Below are positions 1-7,513 of a stretch of 12,801 nt of DNA, in pieces. The number at the start of each line of letters is the position of its first letter. Position 1 is the first letter of the stretch. The DNA lies in contig CAYUIQ010000249.1 in NCBI GenBank assembly GCA_964444795.1, forward strand, positions 1 through 12,801, given 5' to 3'. The notes beneath the pieces are model-generated. The model saw only the letters and a list, made by a program, of their open reading frames with translations, was not told where the DNA came from and did no database searches. A program made the translations under genes and the position numbers. The DNA comes from JABMRP01 sp964444795 (GTDB taxonomy: Bacteria; Planctomycetota; Planctomycetia; Pirellulales; Thermoguttaceae).

Positions 1-82
1 ACTGCGGCACATCGATAGTAAGAAGGATGAACGTGTCTTCGGTCTGTTTCCGGAGACACGTTCAAAGGGTATTATAGCCTGA
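1..82 (+). CDS. C-terminal end of an unidentified gene (5' truncated by the window)
   Basis: A reading frame is open from base 2 to a TGA at 80-82 and encodes 26 residues ending in ETRSKGIIA. It is too short to assign. Its stop overlaps a possible CTG start of the next gene as CTGA, which suggests the two are one operon. DUF3037 genes are, as far as I recall, often found next to genes for HipA-like kinases, so a HipA-type kinase is one candidate for this upstream gene. Nothing in the 26 visible residues proves that. Confidence 0.35.
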   Translation, partial: LRHIDSKKDERVFGLFPETRSKGIIA

Positions 83-867
83 TTCAATACTGCCCTGATT
101 TGGGCCGACTGGAGGCGGCAAATGTGGGAGTACTCCTGTTCTGCCCGGAAATGGGATTTCTGAAGTCCCGGACCGTTCGCAGCAACGCCCGGATTAGGAA
201 GTTTTTCGGGTCCGAAGGGCATGACTGGCGGCGCATTGACACCTTCAAAAAGGGCCTGGTGGATCGGCTGGAACACGAAGCTGCCGGGATCCAGTCGCTC
301 GAAAATCTTGAACAGTTCATTGCCCTTCGCGCGAACTTGCTACAGATAACACCTCCGCGGCCGATGAAGGTAACCGATCCAGACAAGGAACTGGAGGAAT
401 TGTTTCGAGAAATCACCGGCGAACCGACCCGCCGGACACCGACACGGAGTCTCCGGAAGCACATCGACCAACGCATCACGGCGGCCGGATTAGACGACAA
501 AGTTCGGCGCGACGTCGCCGTGACCGTGGAAGTCCTTCAGGAAGAAGTGACGATTCCGTTCGGTTTCCAGAACGGCTGTTTCAATCTGATCAATCCCGTT
601 CCGTTTGAAGCGGCCGATCCGAGACATTCCGTGTCCAAGGCCTGCGATTACGCAGTCGAAGGCCAATCACTCCAGAAACATCGTCATCCACAGTACGGCG
701 ACCTCCAGCTAATCGTCGTGGGGAAATTCAAGGCCAACGATCGGGATACGCCAAGTCGGGTCGGACGTGTATTTGAAGAATCTGGAGTCAAGCTCTATCG
801 AAACAGTCAACTGCGGGACCTCATCGACGAGATCCGGCGAACCGGAAAAGACTTGCCGGTTGGCTAG
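79..867 (+). CDS. DUF3037 domain-containing protein, start codon unusual
   Basis: Function is unknown. The family is recognised from the N-terminal pattern IQYCPD, then RLEAANVGVLLFCPE, and from the C-terminal part where QLIVVGKFKAND precedes a helix with SGVKLYRNSQL, both typical of DUF3037. The product would be about 262 residues with no signal peptide or membrane segment, so it is probably cytoplasmic. The frame contains no ATG or GTG at its beginning. The previous in-frame stop is TGA at 28-30, and the conserved strand begins near 67-90 (residues YYSLIQY). CTG at 79 overlaps the upstream stop in the form CTGA and has AAAGGG (64-69) nine bases before it, so I place the start there. TTG at 100 is an alternative but removes more of the conserved strand. 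The N-terminus could also be damaged by a frameshift: an ATG at 27 opens a different frame that stops at 75-77. G+C is visibly lower than in the cytochrome and glycosidase genes. Confidence 0.72.
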   Translation: MIQYCPDLGRLEAANVGVLLFCPEMGFLKSRTVRSNARIRKFFGSEGHDWRRIDTFKKGLVDRLEHEAAGIQSLENLEQFIALRANLLQITPPRPMKVTDPDKELEELFREITGEPTRRTPTRSLRKHIDQRITAAGLDDKVRRDVAVTVEVLQEEVTIPFGFQNGCFNLINPVPFEAADPRHSVSKACDYAVEGQSLQKHRHPQYGDLQLIVVGKFKANDRDTPSRVGRVFEESGVKLYRNSQLRDLIDEIRRTGKDLPVG

Positions 868-908
868 GCAAGTGATGTTCGCGACTATCGGCGTACCGCC
901 TGGCCTGG

Positions 909-1154
909 GTGATTGTTCCGTCTGCGCTCGGCCCGGTCTCTCTGCGGTTGCCATTCGGGAGACCCTCGCCCAACGACTACTTGCAGCGGCTCCGCGTCGA
1001 GACGGCCCAGGGGCTGCTGCTGGAGACCGATTTGGCGGTCACCGCCGTGGCTGGAGAAGTCGGCTTCGACACGAGCCAGTACTTCGCCGCCGTGTTCAAG
1101 AAGTACACCGGGCAAACACCGACGGCCTTTCGCCGGCAGCAGGACAAAGCGTAG
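909..1154 (+). pseudogene. Remnant of an AraC/XylR-type transcription regulator (C-terminal HTH only)
   Basis: The last roughly 65 codons match the DNA-binding end of AraC-family regulators. PSPNDYLQRLRVETAQ corresponds to the end of the first helix-turn-helix plus the linker helix. VAGEVGFDTSQYFAAVFKKY followed by GQTPTAFR is the second helix-turn-helix with its usual GF, F and TP landmarks. A full AraC DNA-binding domain is about 100 residues and is normally preceded by a sensor domain of 150 or more. Here only 81 residues are open from a GTG at 909, and the first helix and all of the sensor are absent. The fragment begins 41 bases after the DUF3037 stop, with no clear ribosome site. I read it as a degraded 3' end left by a deletion rather than a working gene. 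A short stand-alone DNA-binding protein is less likely. Confidence 0.6.
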
Positions 1155-1164
1155 AGAGCCCCAT

Positions 1165-1734
1165 TCAGAGCGGGCGGCGGGGCATGCGACGTGAATGGGG
1201 CGGCTGGCTGGCCGGGGGCAACGGACGGCGCGTCGTCACGGCCCAATCCTGCCGCTCGGCTTCCGAGGCGTAGTAGCGCAGCCAGATGTCCGGGTCGTCG
1301 CTGATATTGGCGCAGTCCCAGTGTAGGAAGTGGTTGGTCGAGGTCAGCTTCTTCTCGCGCGACGGCAGGATGTCGCGGTAGATGATGCTGTACAGTTCCC
1401 GATCCGAGAGATGATCGGTGAAGTCGAGAAGAATCCGCTTCTTGAAGAGCTTGTCGATCACGTCCCAGAGAATTTCGGCCAGTTCTTCGCCGCCCAGCGA
1501 CTCCGGACGGGGCGCGATCAACTCGGGAGTGAACCACTTGTAGATGGGCAGAACGGGAGCCTCTTCCCAGGCCAGCATTGAGGCGAGATACTCGTTTTCG
1601 ACCTGCGTGGGAACGTTCTGGAAATCGATCCGGCTGAGCGATTCATCGACGTACGGCTCCAGATCGTCGCGCAACTGTGCGTTGAGCAACAATTGATCGA
1701 CTTCTTCGGGATCGGGAATTCTGGAATCTACCAT
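1165..1734 (-). CDS. Conserved hypothetical protein (planctomycete type)
   Basis: This encodes 189 residues from ATG at 1734, with no signal peptide, membrane segment or metal-binding motif. I cannot assign a function. The protein is acidic and looks alpha-helical. Features that look conserved are ENEYLASMLAWE with PVLPIYKWF near residues 45-70, an ILWDVIDKLF helix, LDFTDHLSDRELYSIIYRDI near 105-130, and a tryptophan-rich stretch HWDCANI to IWLRYY. A short proline/arginine-rich tail ends it. I recall similar proteins of this size annotated as hypothetical in Planctomycetes, but I have no search to prove it. An upstream ATG at 1761 and a longer frame from 1857 are possible; I prefer 1734 because the protein-like sequence begins there. 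No strong ribosome site is visible. It converges on the AraC remnant with a 10-base gap, so it is probably its own transcript. Confidence 0.68.
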   Translation of the reverse strand: MVDSRIPDPEEVDQLLLNAQLRDDLEPYVDESLSRIDFQNVPTQVENEYLASMLAWEEAPVLPIYKWFTPELIAPRPESLGGEELAEILWDVIDKLFKKRILLDFTDHLSDRELYSIIYRDILPSREKKLTSTNHFLHWDCANISDDPDIWLRYYASEAERQDWAVTTRRPLPPASQPPHSRRMPRRPL

Positions 1735-2123
1735 CTTGAACCCATCTCGCGTCGCAAACATCCCGTCTTGGAATGCTCTGTGCCACACTCTCCAAACCTC
1801 GAATGTACCAACGATTCTCGATCGTTCAAGCACCAATCCCACATTCTGGACCGACAAGTCGCGGATTCTCGGGCCAGTTCGCCCAGAACCGATATGATCG
1901 GCAATTCCGGACCGCGTTTCGCTCTTCCGACGGGAAACAATCTGTCCGGCAAGCGTCCCATCGCGTGCAAGAAAGCACGCCTTTCCGGCCCTGTCCCCTT
2001 CGGCAACAGGCTGCTACCCCGGGGGCTGTCACACGGGCCCAACCACCAGAGTGATTTGCGTGCCCTACCGCTATGGGGGGTTTGGCGGTCGGGTAAAAAA
2101 TTTCCGGTTTTGCCGGTTGCGCG
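1735..2123. other. Spacer without a recognisable gene
   Basis: About 390 bases lie between the divergent genes at 1734 (-) and 2272 (+). Open frames here overlap on both strands and none looks like a protein. It is moderately G+C-rich with several short C/G runs, for example around 2022-2040 and 2075-2095. I see no RNA gene or convincing repeat. It should hold the promoter of the minus-strand gene at 1734, but I could not identify one. Confidence 0.5.
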
Positions 2124-2152
2124 TCGACACGGAGGAAATTCAACCGTATACT
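2124..2152 (+). promoter_or_regulatory. Sigma70-like promoter for the propeller-cytochrome gene
   Basis: TCGACA (2124-2129) matches the -35 consensus TTGACA at five of six positions. It is followed by a 17-base spacer and TATACT (2147-2152), which matches five of six positions of the -10 consensus. Transcription would start near 2159, giving a leader of about 113 bases before the ATG at 2272. This was found by eye. Confidence 0.6.
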
Positions 2153-2161
2153 AAACGACCG

Positions 2162-2186
2162 AATCGCCGCACCCCCCGCGGCGGTT
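2162..2186 (+). promoter_or_regulatory. Leader hairpin just after the predicted transcription start
   Basis: The sequence folds as a 9-bp stem (2162-2170 with 2178-2186) whose inner six pairs CGCCGC/GCGGCG are perfect. The loop is seven bases, ACCCCCC. It lies within a few bases of the predicted 5' end of the cytochrome transcript, so it could stabilise the mRNA or affect early elongation. No U-run follows, so it is not an intrinsic terminator. Confidence 0.45.
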
Positions 2187-2271
2187 GACGGCACGCCCAA
2201 TGCGTTTGTGGACTCTTCTTCCTACCCGCGGAGTTCGCATTCCAACCGCAACATTCAAAAGGAGTCACAGC

Positions 2272-4134
2272 ATGAAGTGGGGATTGTGGAAAGTCGCTTG
2301 TGTGTTGGTTGCCTGTGGTGCCATGGCTGGCATGGCCGCGAGTTCGCAAGCGGCCAAGTACTTGGGCCCCGGTAGTGTGGCCGCCTCGCCCGACGGCAAG
2401 ACGCTCTACGTGGCCAACGAAGATGCCAATCAAATTGCCGTGGTCACTCCCGATGGCAAGACCACCAAAACGATCACCGTACCCGCCAAACCAACCGGTC
2501 TGGCGGTTTGTCCCGACGGCAAACTGCTGGTCACCTGTATCGGCACGAAAAGTCCCGTCTGCCTGATCGACGCGGCGACGGGCAAGATCGAGGCCACGAT
2601 CACCGCCGGGCACACGGCCCGAGGTCCCGCGATCTCACCCGACGGAAAAAAGGCCTACGTCTGCAACCAGTTCGACAACGACATTTCGGTTATTGATCTG
2701 GAAGGCAAGAAGGAAGTGGCTCGCGTGGCGGCGAACCGCGAACCGATGTCCGCGGCCGTTACGCCCGACGGCAAGACCGTCTTCGTCAGCAACCTGCTGC
2801 CCATCGATCGGGCCGACGCCTACGACGTGGCCGCGGAGATTACGGCCATCGACACGGCCAGCAACGCCACGACCAACATTCGTTTACCCAACGGCAGTTC
2901 CAGCGTGATCGGTGTTTGCACTTCGCCCGACGGCAAGTACGCCTACGCGGTTCACATTCTCGCCCGTTACCAGATGCCCACCACGCAACTCGAGCGCGGA
3001 TGGATGAACACCAACGCGATCAGCGTGATCGACGCGGCCGAGAAGAAGCTGGTCAACACCGTCTTGCTGGACGACGTGGACCTGGGCGCGGCGAATCCCT
3101 GGGGCGTGGCCTGCACGGCCGACTCCGCCTTGATCTGCGTAACCCACGCCGGCACCCACGAGTTGAGTGTGATCGACGCCCCGGCGCTGATCGAGAAGCT
3201 GCTCGGCATGCCCGCCGAAAAGGAAGATGGCAAATACGACGATCGCGGTATCTACTCCTCCGCCACGGCGGCCGACGTACCCAACGATTTGGCCTTTCTG
3301 GTCGGTTTGCGCCGCCGCATCCGGCTCGACGGGAAAGGACCGCGAGGGTTGGCGATCATCGGCGACAAGGCATACGCGGCCGAGTACTTCAGCGATACGC
3401 TGGCGGTGATCGACCTGACGCCCAGTCCGGCCAAGCGATCCACTTCGGTCCCGCTGGGCCCCAAGCCCGAGTTGACCGTGCAGCGTCAAGGCGAGCTCTT
3501 CTTCCAGGACGCCTCGCTTTGCTTCCAGCACTGGCAAAGCTGCGTTAGCTGTCATCCGGGTTCGCGAACCGACGGGTTGAACTGGGATCTGATGAACGAC
3601 GGCATGGGAAACCCGAAGAACGTCCGCAGCATGCTCCTGAGCCATCGCACTCCGCCGTCGATGTCCTCGGGCATTCGTCCCACAGCCGAGGTGGCCGTTC
3701 GCTCGGGTATCACGCACATCCAGTTCGCCGTGCGGCCCGAATCCGACGCCGTGGCCATCGACGAGTATCTCAAGGCGCTCAAGCCGGTCCCCAGCCCCGC
3801 GCTGGAGAACGGAAAGCTGAGCGCGGCAGCCGAGCGCGGCAAGAAGATCTTCTTCTCCAAGGAGATCAACTGCGCCAAGTGCCATCCCGAACCCCTCTAC
3901 ACCGACCTGTTGATGCACGACGTCGGCAGCAAGGGTCAGTACGATCGGCGCGACGATTTCGATTCGCCCACGCTGATCGAGTGCTGGCGCACCGCTCCCT
4001 ACATGCACGACGGCCGGTACACGACGCTGAAGGAACTGTTTACCGTCGGCAAACACGGCAAGAAGGGTGGGCCGGTGGACAAGCTCAGCGCGCAAGAAAT
4101 CGACGATCTGGTCGAGTTCGTCCGCTCGCTCTAG
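2272..4134 (+). CDS. Exported YVTN beta-propeller fused to a dihaem cytochrome c peroxidase/MauG-like domain
   Basis: The product is 620 residues. ATG at 2272 is chosen because GGAG (2261-2264) lies seven bases upstream and a signal peptide follows (KWGLWK, then a hydrophobic stretch, likely cleaved after SSQA near residue 27). Residues about 30-390 form a YVTN/YncE-like beta-propeller with repeated blades of the type SPDGKTLYVAN followed by ISVIDL (SPDGK or TPDGK near 38, 122, 164 and 219). Residues about 400-620 are a cytochrome domain with two c-type haem sites, CVSCH (424-428) and CAKCH (534-538). The late motif APYMHDGRYTTLKELF includes Met578, in the place where MauG/CcpA-like proteins carry conserved haem-ligand or pocket residues. 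The protein should act outside the inner membrane as a redox enzyme or electron carrier; its substrate is unknown. It is monocistronic between a clear promoter and terminator. Peroxide reduction is possible but not shown. Confidence 0.9.
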   Translation: MKWGLWKVACVLVACGAMAGMAASSQAAKYLGPGSVAASPDGKTLYVANEDANQIAVVTPDGKTTKTITVPAKPTGLAVCPDGKLLVTCIGTKSPVCLIDAATGKIEATITAGHTARGPAISPDGKKAYVCNQFDNDISVIDLEGKKEVARVAANREPMSAAVTPDGKTVFVSNLLPIDRADAYDVAAEITAIDTASNATTNIRLPNGSSSVIGVCTSPDGKYAYAVHILARYQMPTTQLERGWMNTNAISVIDAAEKKLVNTVLLDDVDLGAANPWGVACTADSALICVTHAGTHELSVIDAPALIEKLLGMPAEKEDGKYDDRGIYSSATAADVPNDLAFLVGLRRRIRLDGKGPRGLAIIGDKAYAAEYFSDTLAVIDLTPSPAKRSTSVPLGPKPELTVQRQGELFFQDASLCFQHWQSCVSCHPGSRTDGLNWDLMNDGMGNPKNVRSMLLSHRTPPSMSSGIRPTAEVAVRSGITHIQFAVRPESDAVAIDEYLKALKPVPSPALENGKLSAAAERGKKIFFSKEINCAKCHPEPLYTDLLMHDVGSKGQYDRRDDFDSPTLIECWRTAPYMHDGRYTTLKELFTVGKHGKKGGPVDKLSAQEIDDLVEFVRSL

Positions 4135-4160
4135 GGGTCTCTTTTTCGAGCCAAACGCCC

Positions 4161-4193
4161 AAGCCCGCGGGTTCATCCCCGCGGGCTTTTTTT
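4161..4193 (+). terminator. Intrinsic terminator of the cytochrome gene
   Basis: An 11-bp perfect stem (4161-4171 with 4178-4188, core AAGCCCGCGGG) has a six-base loop TTCATC and runs into seven T residues at 4187-4193. It lies 27 bases after the stop codon. The opposite strand has only a short A/T run, so it should act mainly on the plus strand. Confidence 0.92.
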
Positions 4194-4413
4194 GGATTCT
4201 TGCTTCCGCGCCCAAGAACACAGTTCCGGTTCATCCGACTGAAGCGCAGGTTGTGGGAGAAACCCGGCGCAGACACGACCGGAACCATCTGCGCGGGCTC
4301 GGCAAGCGGGCCTCTCGCTTGATCGATCCCTCTCGGCATATCGCGTCCGGTCCGCGGATTGCGGTCCATTCAACTTGGTAGTATACCGCGCTCGCATACA
4401 ACTCCATACGTCA

Positions 4414-4959
4414 CTACGGCTGGTGGACGAACATGACCCGGTATTTGCCGTCATCTTTCTCGTTCAGATTCGTCTTGCTTATCGTCAAGACAGGCAAGCC
4501 ATTCTGAAGTTCAATATTCATCTGCAGTCTACCCTCGTTCCCTTCTAAGTGTCTCCCGAGTGTCGCCAGGAGTGGTTCCACCTTGGCGTACTCCTGGGGG
4601 GGCGAACCTCGTCCATTGTAACTCAGCACGAAGACTCCCGTTAGCCCGAACGTTTCTTCGATGGGCTCGACAAAGAGAATACCTGAAACATGATCGTTCC
4701 AGCGTAAATCCGTAACTTTGGCCCGATTTGTCCCGTCAAGGTCGACCTGAAAGGTTTTGATCGCCAAATGCTCAAGCCTTTCTTCAAGATCTACCAGGCG
4801 CGCCACGTGTTCCTCAAGGGCGATCACCCGTGCCTCAAGAGAGGGCTTCTCGTTCTCCGGCTCGTCTTCTGCTGCCTCCATTCTCCGTTCGTGAACCAGC
4901 CAGATGCAGCCGGCGGCAATGAAAGAGATCATTGCAGCCAAAGCGAAGCGTCTCATCAT
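4414..4959 (-). CDS. Small membrane-anchored coiled-coil protein, hypothetical
   Basis: The product is 181 residues of unknown function. A short basic start (MMRRF) is followed by a hydrophobic segment at about 5-22, which is either a signal anchor or an imperfect lipoprotein signal (IAAGC). An acidic linker (about 28-37) is followed by a coiled-coil stretch at about 38-68 with regularly spaced leucines (LEARVIALEEHVARLVDLEE). The remainder, about 70-181, looks beta-rich and globular (VSGILFVEPIEE, GVFVLSYNGRG, LPVLTISKTN). It should therefore sit on the outer face of the inner membrane. A strong GGAGG (complement of 4963-4967) lies three bases before the first ATG and six before the second ATG at 4956, so initiation may be at either. 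The gene follows the hydrolase gene by 47 bases on the same strand, which suggests co-transcription and perhaps a partnership through the two coiled coils. Confidence 0.7.
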   Translation of the reverse strand: MMRRFALAAMISFIAAGCIWLVHERRMEAAEDEPENEKPSLEARVIALEEHVARLVDLEERLEHLAIKTFQVDLDGTNRAKVTDLRWNDHVSGILFVEPIEETFGLTGVFVLSYNGRGSPPQEYAKVEPLLATLGRHLEGNEGRLQMNIELQNGLPVLTISKTNLNEKDDGKYRVMFVHQP

Positions 4960-5006
4960 GCTCCTCCTTCTTTTGTCAGAGTGAAAAGTGCCCCCCCGAA
5001 TACCGA

Positions 5007-7418
5007 TTACTCAACTTCGGCAAGGTCGCGAACAATCCGATCGTGAATCTGGCGCCAAATGTGCTCGTCCTCATGCATCGTTACGTGCGAGATTAGTTGT
5101 TGAACTCTGCCGATCGTTTGCTTATCGATGATCACCTTGCCTCCAATCTTGAAAGCGTCGGTCCGCGCGGCGACCGTCCTGATACTGCCGTCCCACTTCT
5201 TGCGGTAGACGGCTTTGTGGGCTGCATGCGCCCCTGTAACCGGATGGAAACCGCACGAAATGCCCGGATTCTTCGGGATTCCCTCGATGCACGGGATCCC
5301 ACCCGCCCCCACGCTTAACTCACCCAAAGAAAGGTGTCTTACAAGTTCAGCAGTCACGGGTTCGCCAAGCCAAACCGCGTTTCGCTGGTACCAATACTCC
5401 ACGTATGCACCTCTCGGCGTATCCTCTTCACGCTGTACATTTTTCGGTCCAAATACGGGATCGATAAGAGCCACGTAATCCGGCTGGCGCTCAAGTTCTC
5501 GCGCCACGCGACAGGCAGCCCAACCACCATAGCTGTATCCGATCACTGCAAGATAGCTCGGCTGGTGATTGTCGCCGAGAATCACGTCGATTTTCTTCTG
5601 AATCTCGTCGGTGTCGGGCTCGCCCAACGGGTTGTCGTCGCCCGAGCGTTTCCAACCGATCCGGTAGATGTTTCCTTCAGGTACACGGCTTCCCTCGGGC
5701 AACGGTGACTGGTCGCTGCTGAACTGCTCTTGCAGTTTCTTGCGTAGTTTCTGCAGCCCACTTTTAACTGCTTGCCCGCGCCCGCTGATCAATACAATGA
5801 CAACGCGATTGGGATCGCGTGCCACGCCGCCACGCGCAACACGCACGTACAGGGCTCCGAGTTCCTTTAGTTCCTTTTGCGTGTTTTCGAAGCCCTCGAT
5901 CGTCACGTCGGTGAGATGGACGAGGTTATCGTTGATTTCCTCGATTCCTTGTGCTATTCCATCGAGACGTTCATTGACTTTCTCGAGATCCTCGTGAATT
6001 GTGACCAGGTCCCTATGGAGTATGCCAAGCGATTCGTTGATCTCCGTGAGCTTCTCGGAAATCACGTCGGTCTGCCGCTGGATGCGATTATCCAACGACT
6101 CAAATCCAGCCATCACCGTCTCGCAAAGTTGCTCATTTGAAGCGTTGATTGTGCCGATTAGTTCCTGGTGTCTCCTTTCGGCGGCTTCCTCGAATCGTAA
6201 CTGGTACGCAAGGCCTAATGCCAGCCATTTGCTCCGGCCGGCTTCATAGGTGTTCGTCGCGAGACCGCGGTACACCTCTGTTGCCTCGTATTTCGCCGAA
6301 CCTTGCGCAAGCTCACGGCAGAGTTTCCCGACTTGTTCCGGTTGCGACCGAAGAACGCTGACCCAGGCTGGCGACTCAGCGAGGCGGTTCCGAAAGGCTT
6401 CAGACATCTTGGCTTCCTTCTCGACTTTGAAATCCTCAACCGCTGCTTTGTTTGGCAAGCCTGGATTCAACTTTAGTTCAAGTAGTCCCCAATACGCGCC
6501 AATCACTAGCTCGTCCCCCTCGCTGATGAGTGTGGACACGCGAGCATTTGCGGCCCCCCTTTGCTCGACTGAATCGTTCTCAGCCTGAACTGCTGAATAC
6601 TCGCTTCCCTCTGTCTCTTTCTTCACCTCCAGGTCAAAGAGAACCTCACGCACCTTCTTAAGTTGCGGAGCAAGCGGATAGTTGTGAATGTAGTCCAGAC
6701 ACTTCTCGATTGCAGGACTCTTCAGGAGTTCTTCGTACGCCGTGGCGTAGAGGAACGGACGTGCAAGGGGCTCCAGACCGGGGTCTATACGGCAGAACTC
6801 GTTCCAATCCGGTTCGGCGCCCAGGCGCCGGTAAAGCAAGAACCGGTCGTTGCGAGCAATTTTCTCGGCCAGACGAGATTGGCTCTTGTAACGACTGATG
6901 AAATCGTTGTGGGCCTCGATGGACGCTCTCAACTTATCGGGGTCTTGATCGTTTGCGGGCACGGTCTCTCGGACAAGTTGGTAGCGCCGCGCGAACGCAT
7001 AGTAGCTGGCTGGCTGCTTGGCAAACCGGTCGAGGTACGAGTCGAGCATCTGTACACTGTCACGATCCGGAAAATGGCGCCAGTACACGGCCGCGAGTTC
7101 CGCCAAGGGATCCTCAAACACCAGGAAATAGTCACTTTCGATGCACCTGGTCACGCCCGACGCGTCTTGCTCCCCCAACCGACGCACGGCGTCTACGGTC
7201 AGGCGCGAGGTCTTGCCGTCCACGGGGACGCGTTCGTCGAAGTTCATCAACGCTGTCACGAGGTCGAAATCTGGCGACAGATCGGCTTCGAGAGTGAATT
7301 CCCACACGCGATTTAAAGCGGCCTTCTGCACCGCTTCTACCTGCGCGAAATCACTGGTTTCTTCACAGGGACATGGGCTGCAGATGAGTGCGAAACAGAA
7401 CATTGCGTTGGACAACAT
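5007..7418 (-). CDS. Exported helical/coiled-coil protein with C-terminal alpha/beta-hydrolase domain
   Basis: The product is 803 residues. ATG at 7418 is chosen because GGAG (complement of 7425-7428) lies six bases upstream and a hydrophobic leader follows at once (MLSNAMFCFALICS). The leader lacks the usual basic residues, so export is probable rather than certain. Residues about 25-415 look alpha-helical and TPR-like, with no family I recognise. Residues about 418-525 form a long coiled coil (repeats such as LTEINESLGILHRDL and IHEDLEKVNERLDGIAQ). Residues about 535-803 are an alpha/beta-hydrolase: strand VVIVLISGRG, nucleophile elbow GYSYGG with Ser629, acid candidate Asp653 in ALIDPVFG, and His778 in SHVTMHEDEHIW near the end. 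That order matches an esterase/lipase-like catalytic triad. The substrate is unknown. G+C is about 52-55% in sampled lines, well below the genes on both sides. Start codons at 7430 and 7484 are possible but have no ribosome site. Confidence 0.78.
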   Translation of the reverse strand: MLSNAMFCFALICSPCPCEETSDFAQVEAVQKAALNRVWEFTLEADLSPDFDLVTALMNFDERVPVDGKTSRLTVDAVRRLGEQDASGVTRCIESDYFLVFEDPLAELAAVYWRHFPDRDSVQMLDSYLDRFAKQPASYYAFARRYQLVRETVPANDQDPDKLRASIEAHNDFISRYKSQSRLAEKIARNDRFLLYRRLGAEPDWNEFCRIDPGLEPLARPFLYATAYEELLKSPAIEKCLDYIHNYPLAPQLKKVREVLFDLEVKKETEGSEYSAVQAENDSVEQRGAANARVSTLISEGDELVIGAYWGLLELKLNPGLPNKAAVEDFKVEKEAKMSEAFRNRLAESPAWVSVLRSQPEQVGKLCRELAQGSAKYEATEVYRGLATNTYEAGRSKWLALGLAYQLRFEEAAERRHQELIGTINASNEQLCETVMAGFESLDNRIQRQTDVISEKLTEINESLGILHRDLVTIHEDLEKVNERLDGIAQGIEEINDNLVHLTDVTIEGFENTQKELKELGALYVRVARGGVARDPNRVVIVLISGRGQAVKSGLQKLRKKLQEQFSSDQSPLPEGSRVPEGNIYRIGWKRSGDDNPLGEPDTDEIQKKIDVILGDNHQPSYLAVIGYSYGGWAACRVARELERQPDYVALIDPVFGPKNVQREEDTPRGAYVEYWYQRNAVWLGEPVTAELVRHLSLGELSVGAGGIPCIEGIPKNPGISCGFHPVTGAHAAHKAVYRKKWDGSIRTVAARTDAFKIGGKVIIDKQTIGRVQQLISHVTMHEDEHIWRQIHDRIVRDLAEVE

Positions 7419-7424
7419 GGGAAT

Positions 7425-7428
7425 CTCC
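7425..7428 (-). promoter_or_regulatory. Ribosome binding site that fixes the hydrolase start at 7418
   Basis: On the minus strand GGAG lies six bases before ATG at 7418. The in-frame ATG at 7430 lies immediately upstream of, and partly within, this site and has no Shine-Dalgarno sequence of its own. The downstream ATG is therefore the better start. Confidence 0.6.
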
Positions 7429-7513
7429 ATGACTGATAACGGGTAACTGATAGCGATCTCAATCTGCCGTCCAGCACCTAACACTCTGCGTCAGGCCCCG
7501 GTTTGCCGAGGAT

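Noticed and set aside
2185..2271. Earlier TTG start of the cytochrome gene at 2185
   Set aside because: TTG at 2185 has no ribosome site and would place about 29 non-leader residues before a clear signal peptide at 2272.
2884..4221. Long minus-strand open frame (445 codons) opposite the cytochrome gene
   Set aside because: It has a shadow composition, and it crosses the plus-strand terminator. The plus strand carries the haem motifs and propeller repeats.
6663..7316. Plus-strand open frame (217 codons) inside the hydrolase gene
   Set aside because: It lies wholly antisense to a coherent protein and has no ribosome site or recognisable motif.
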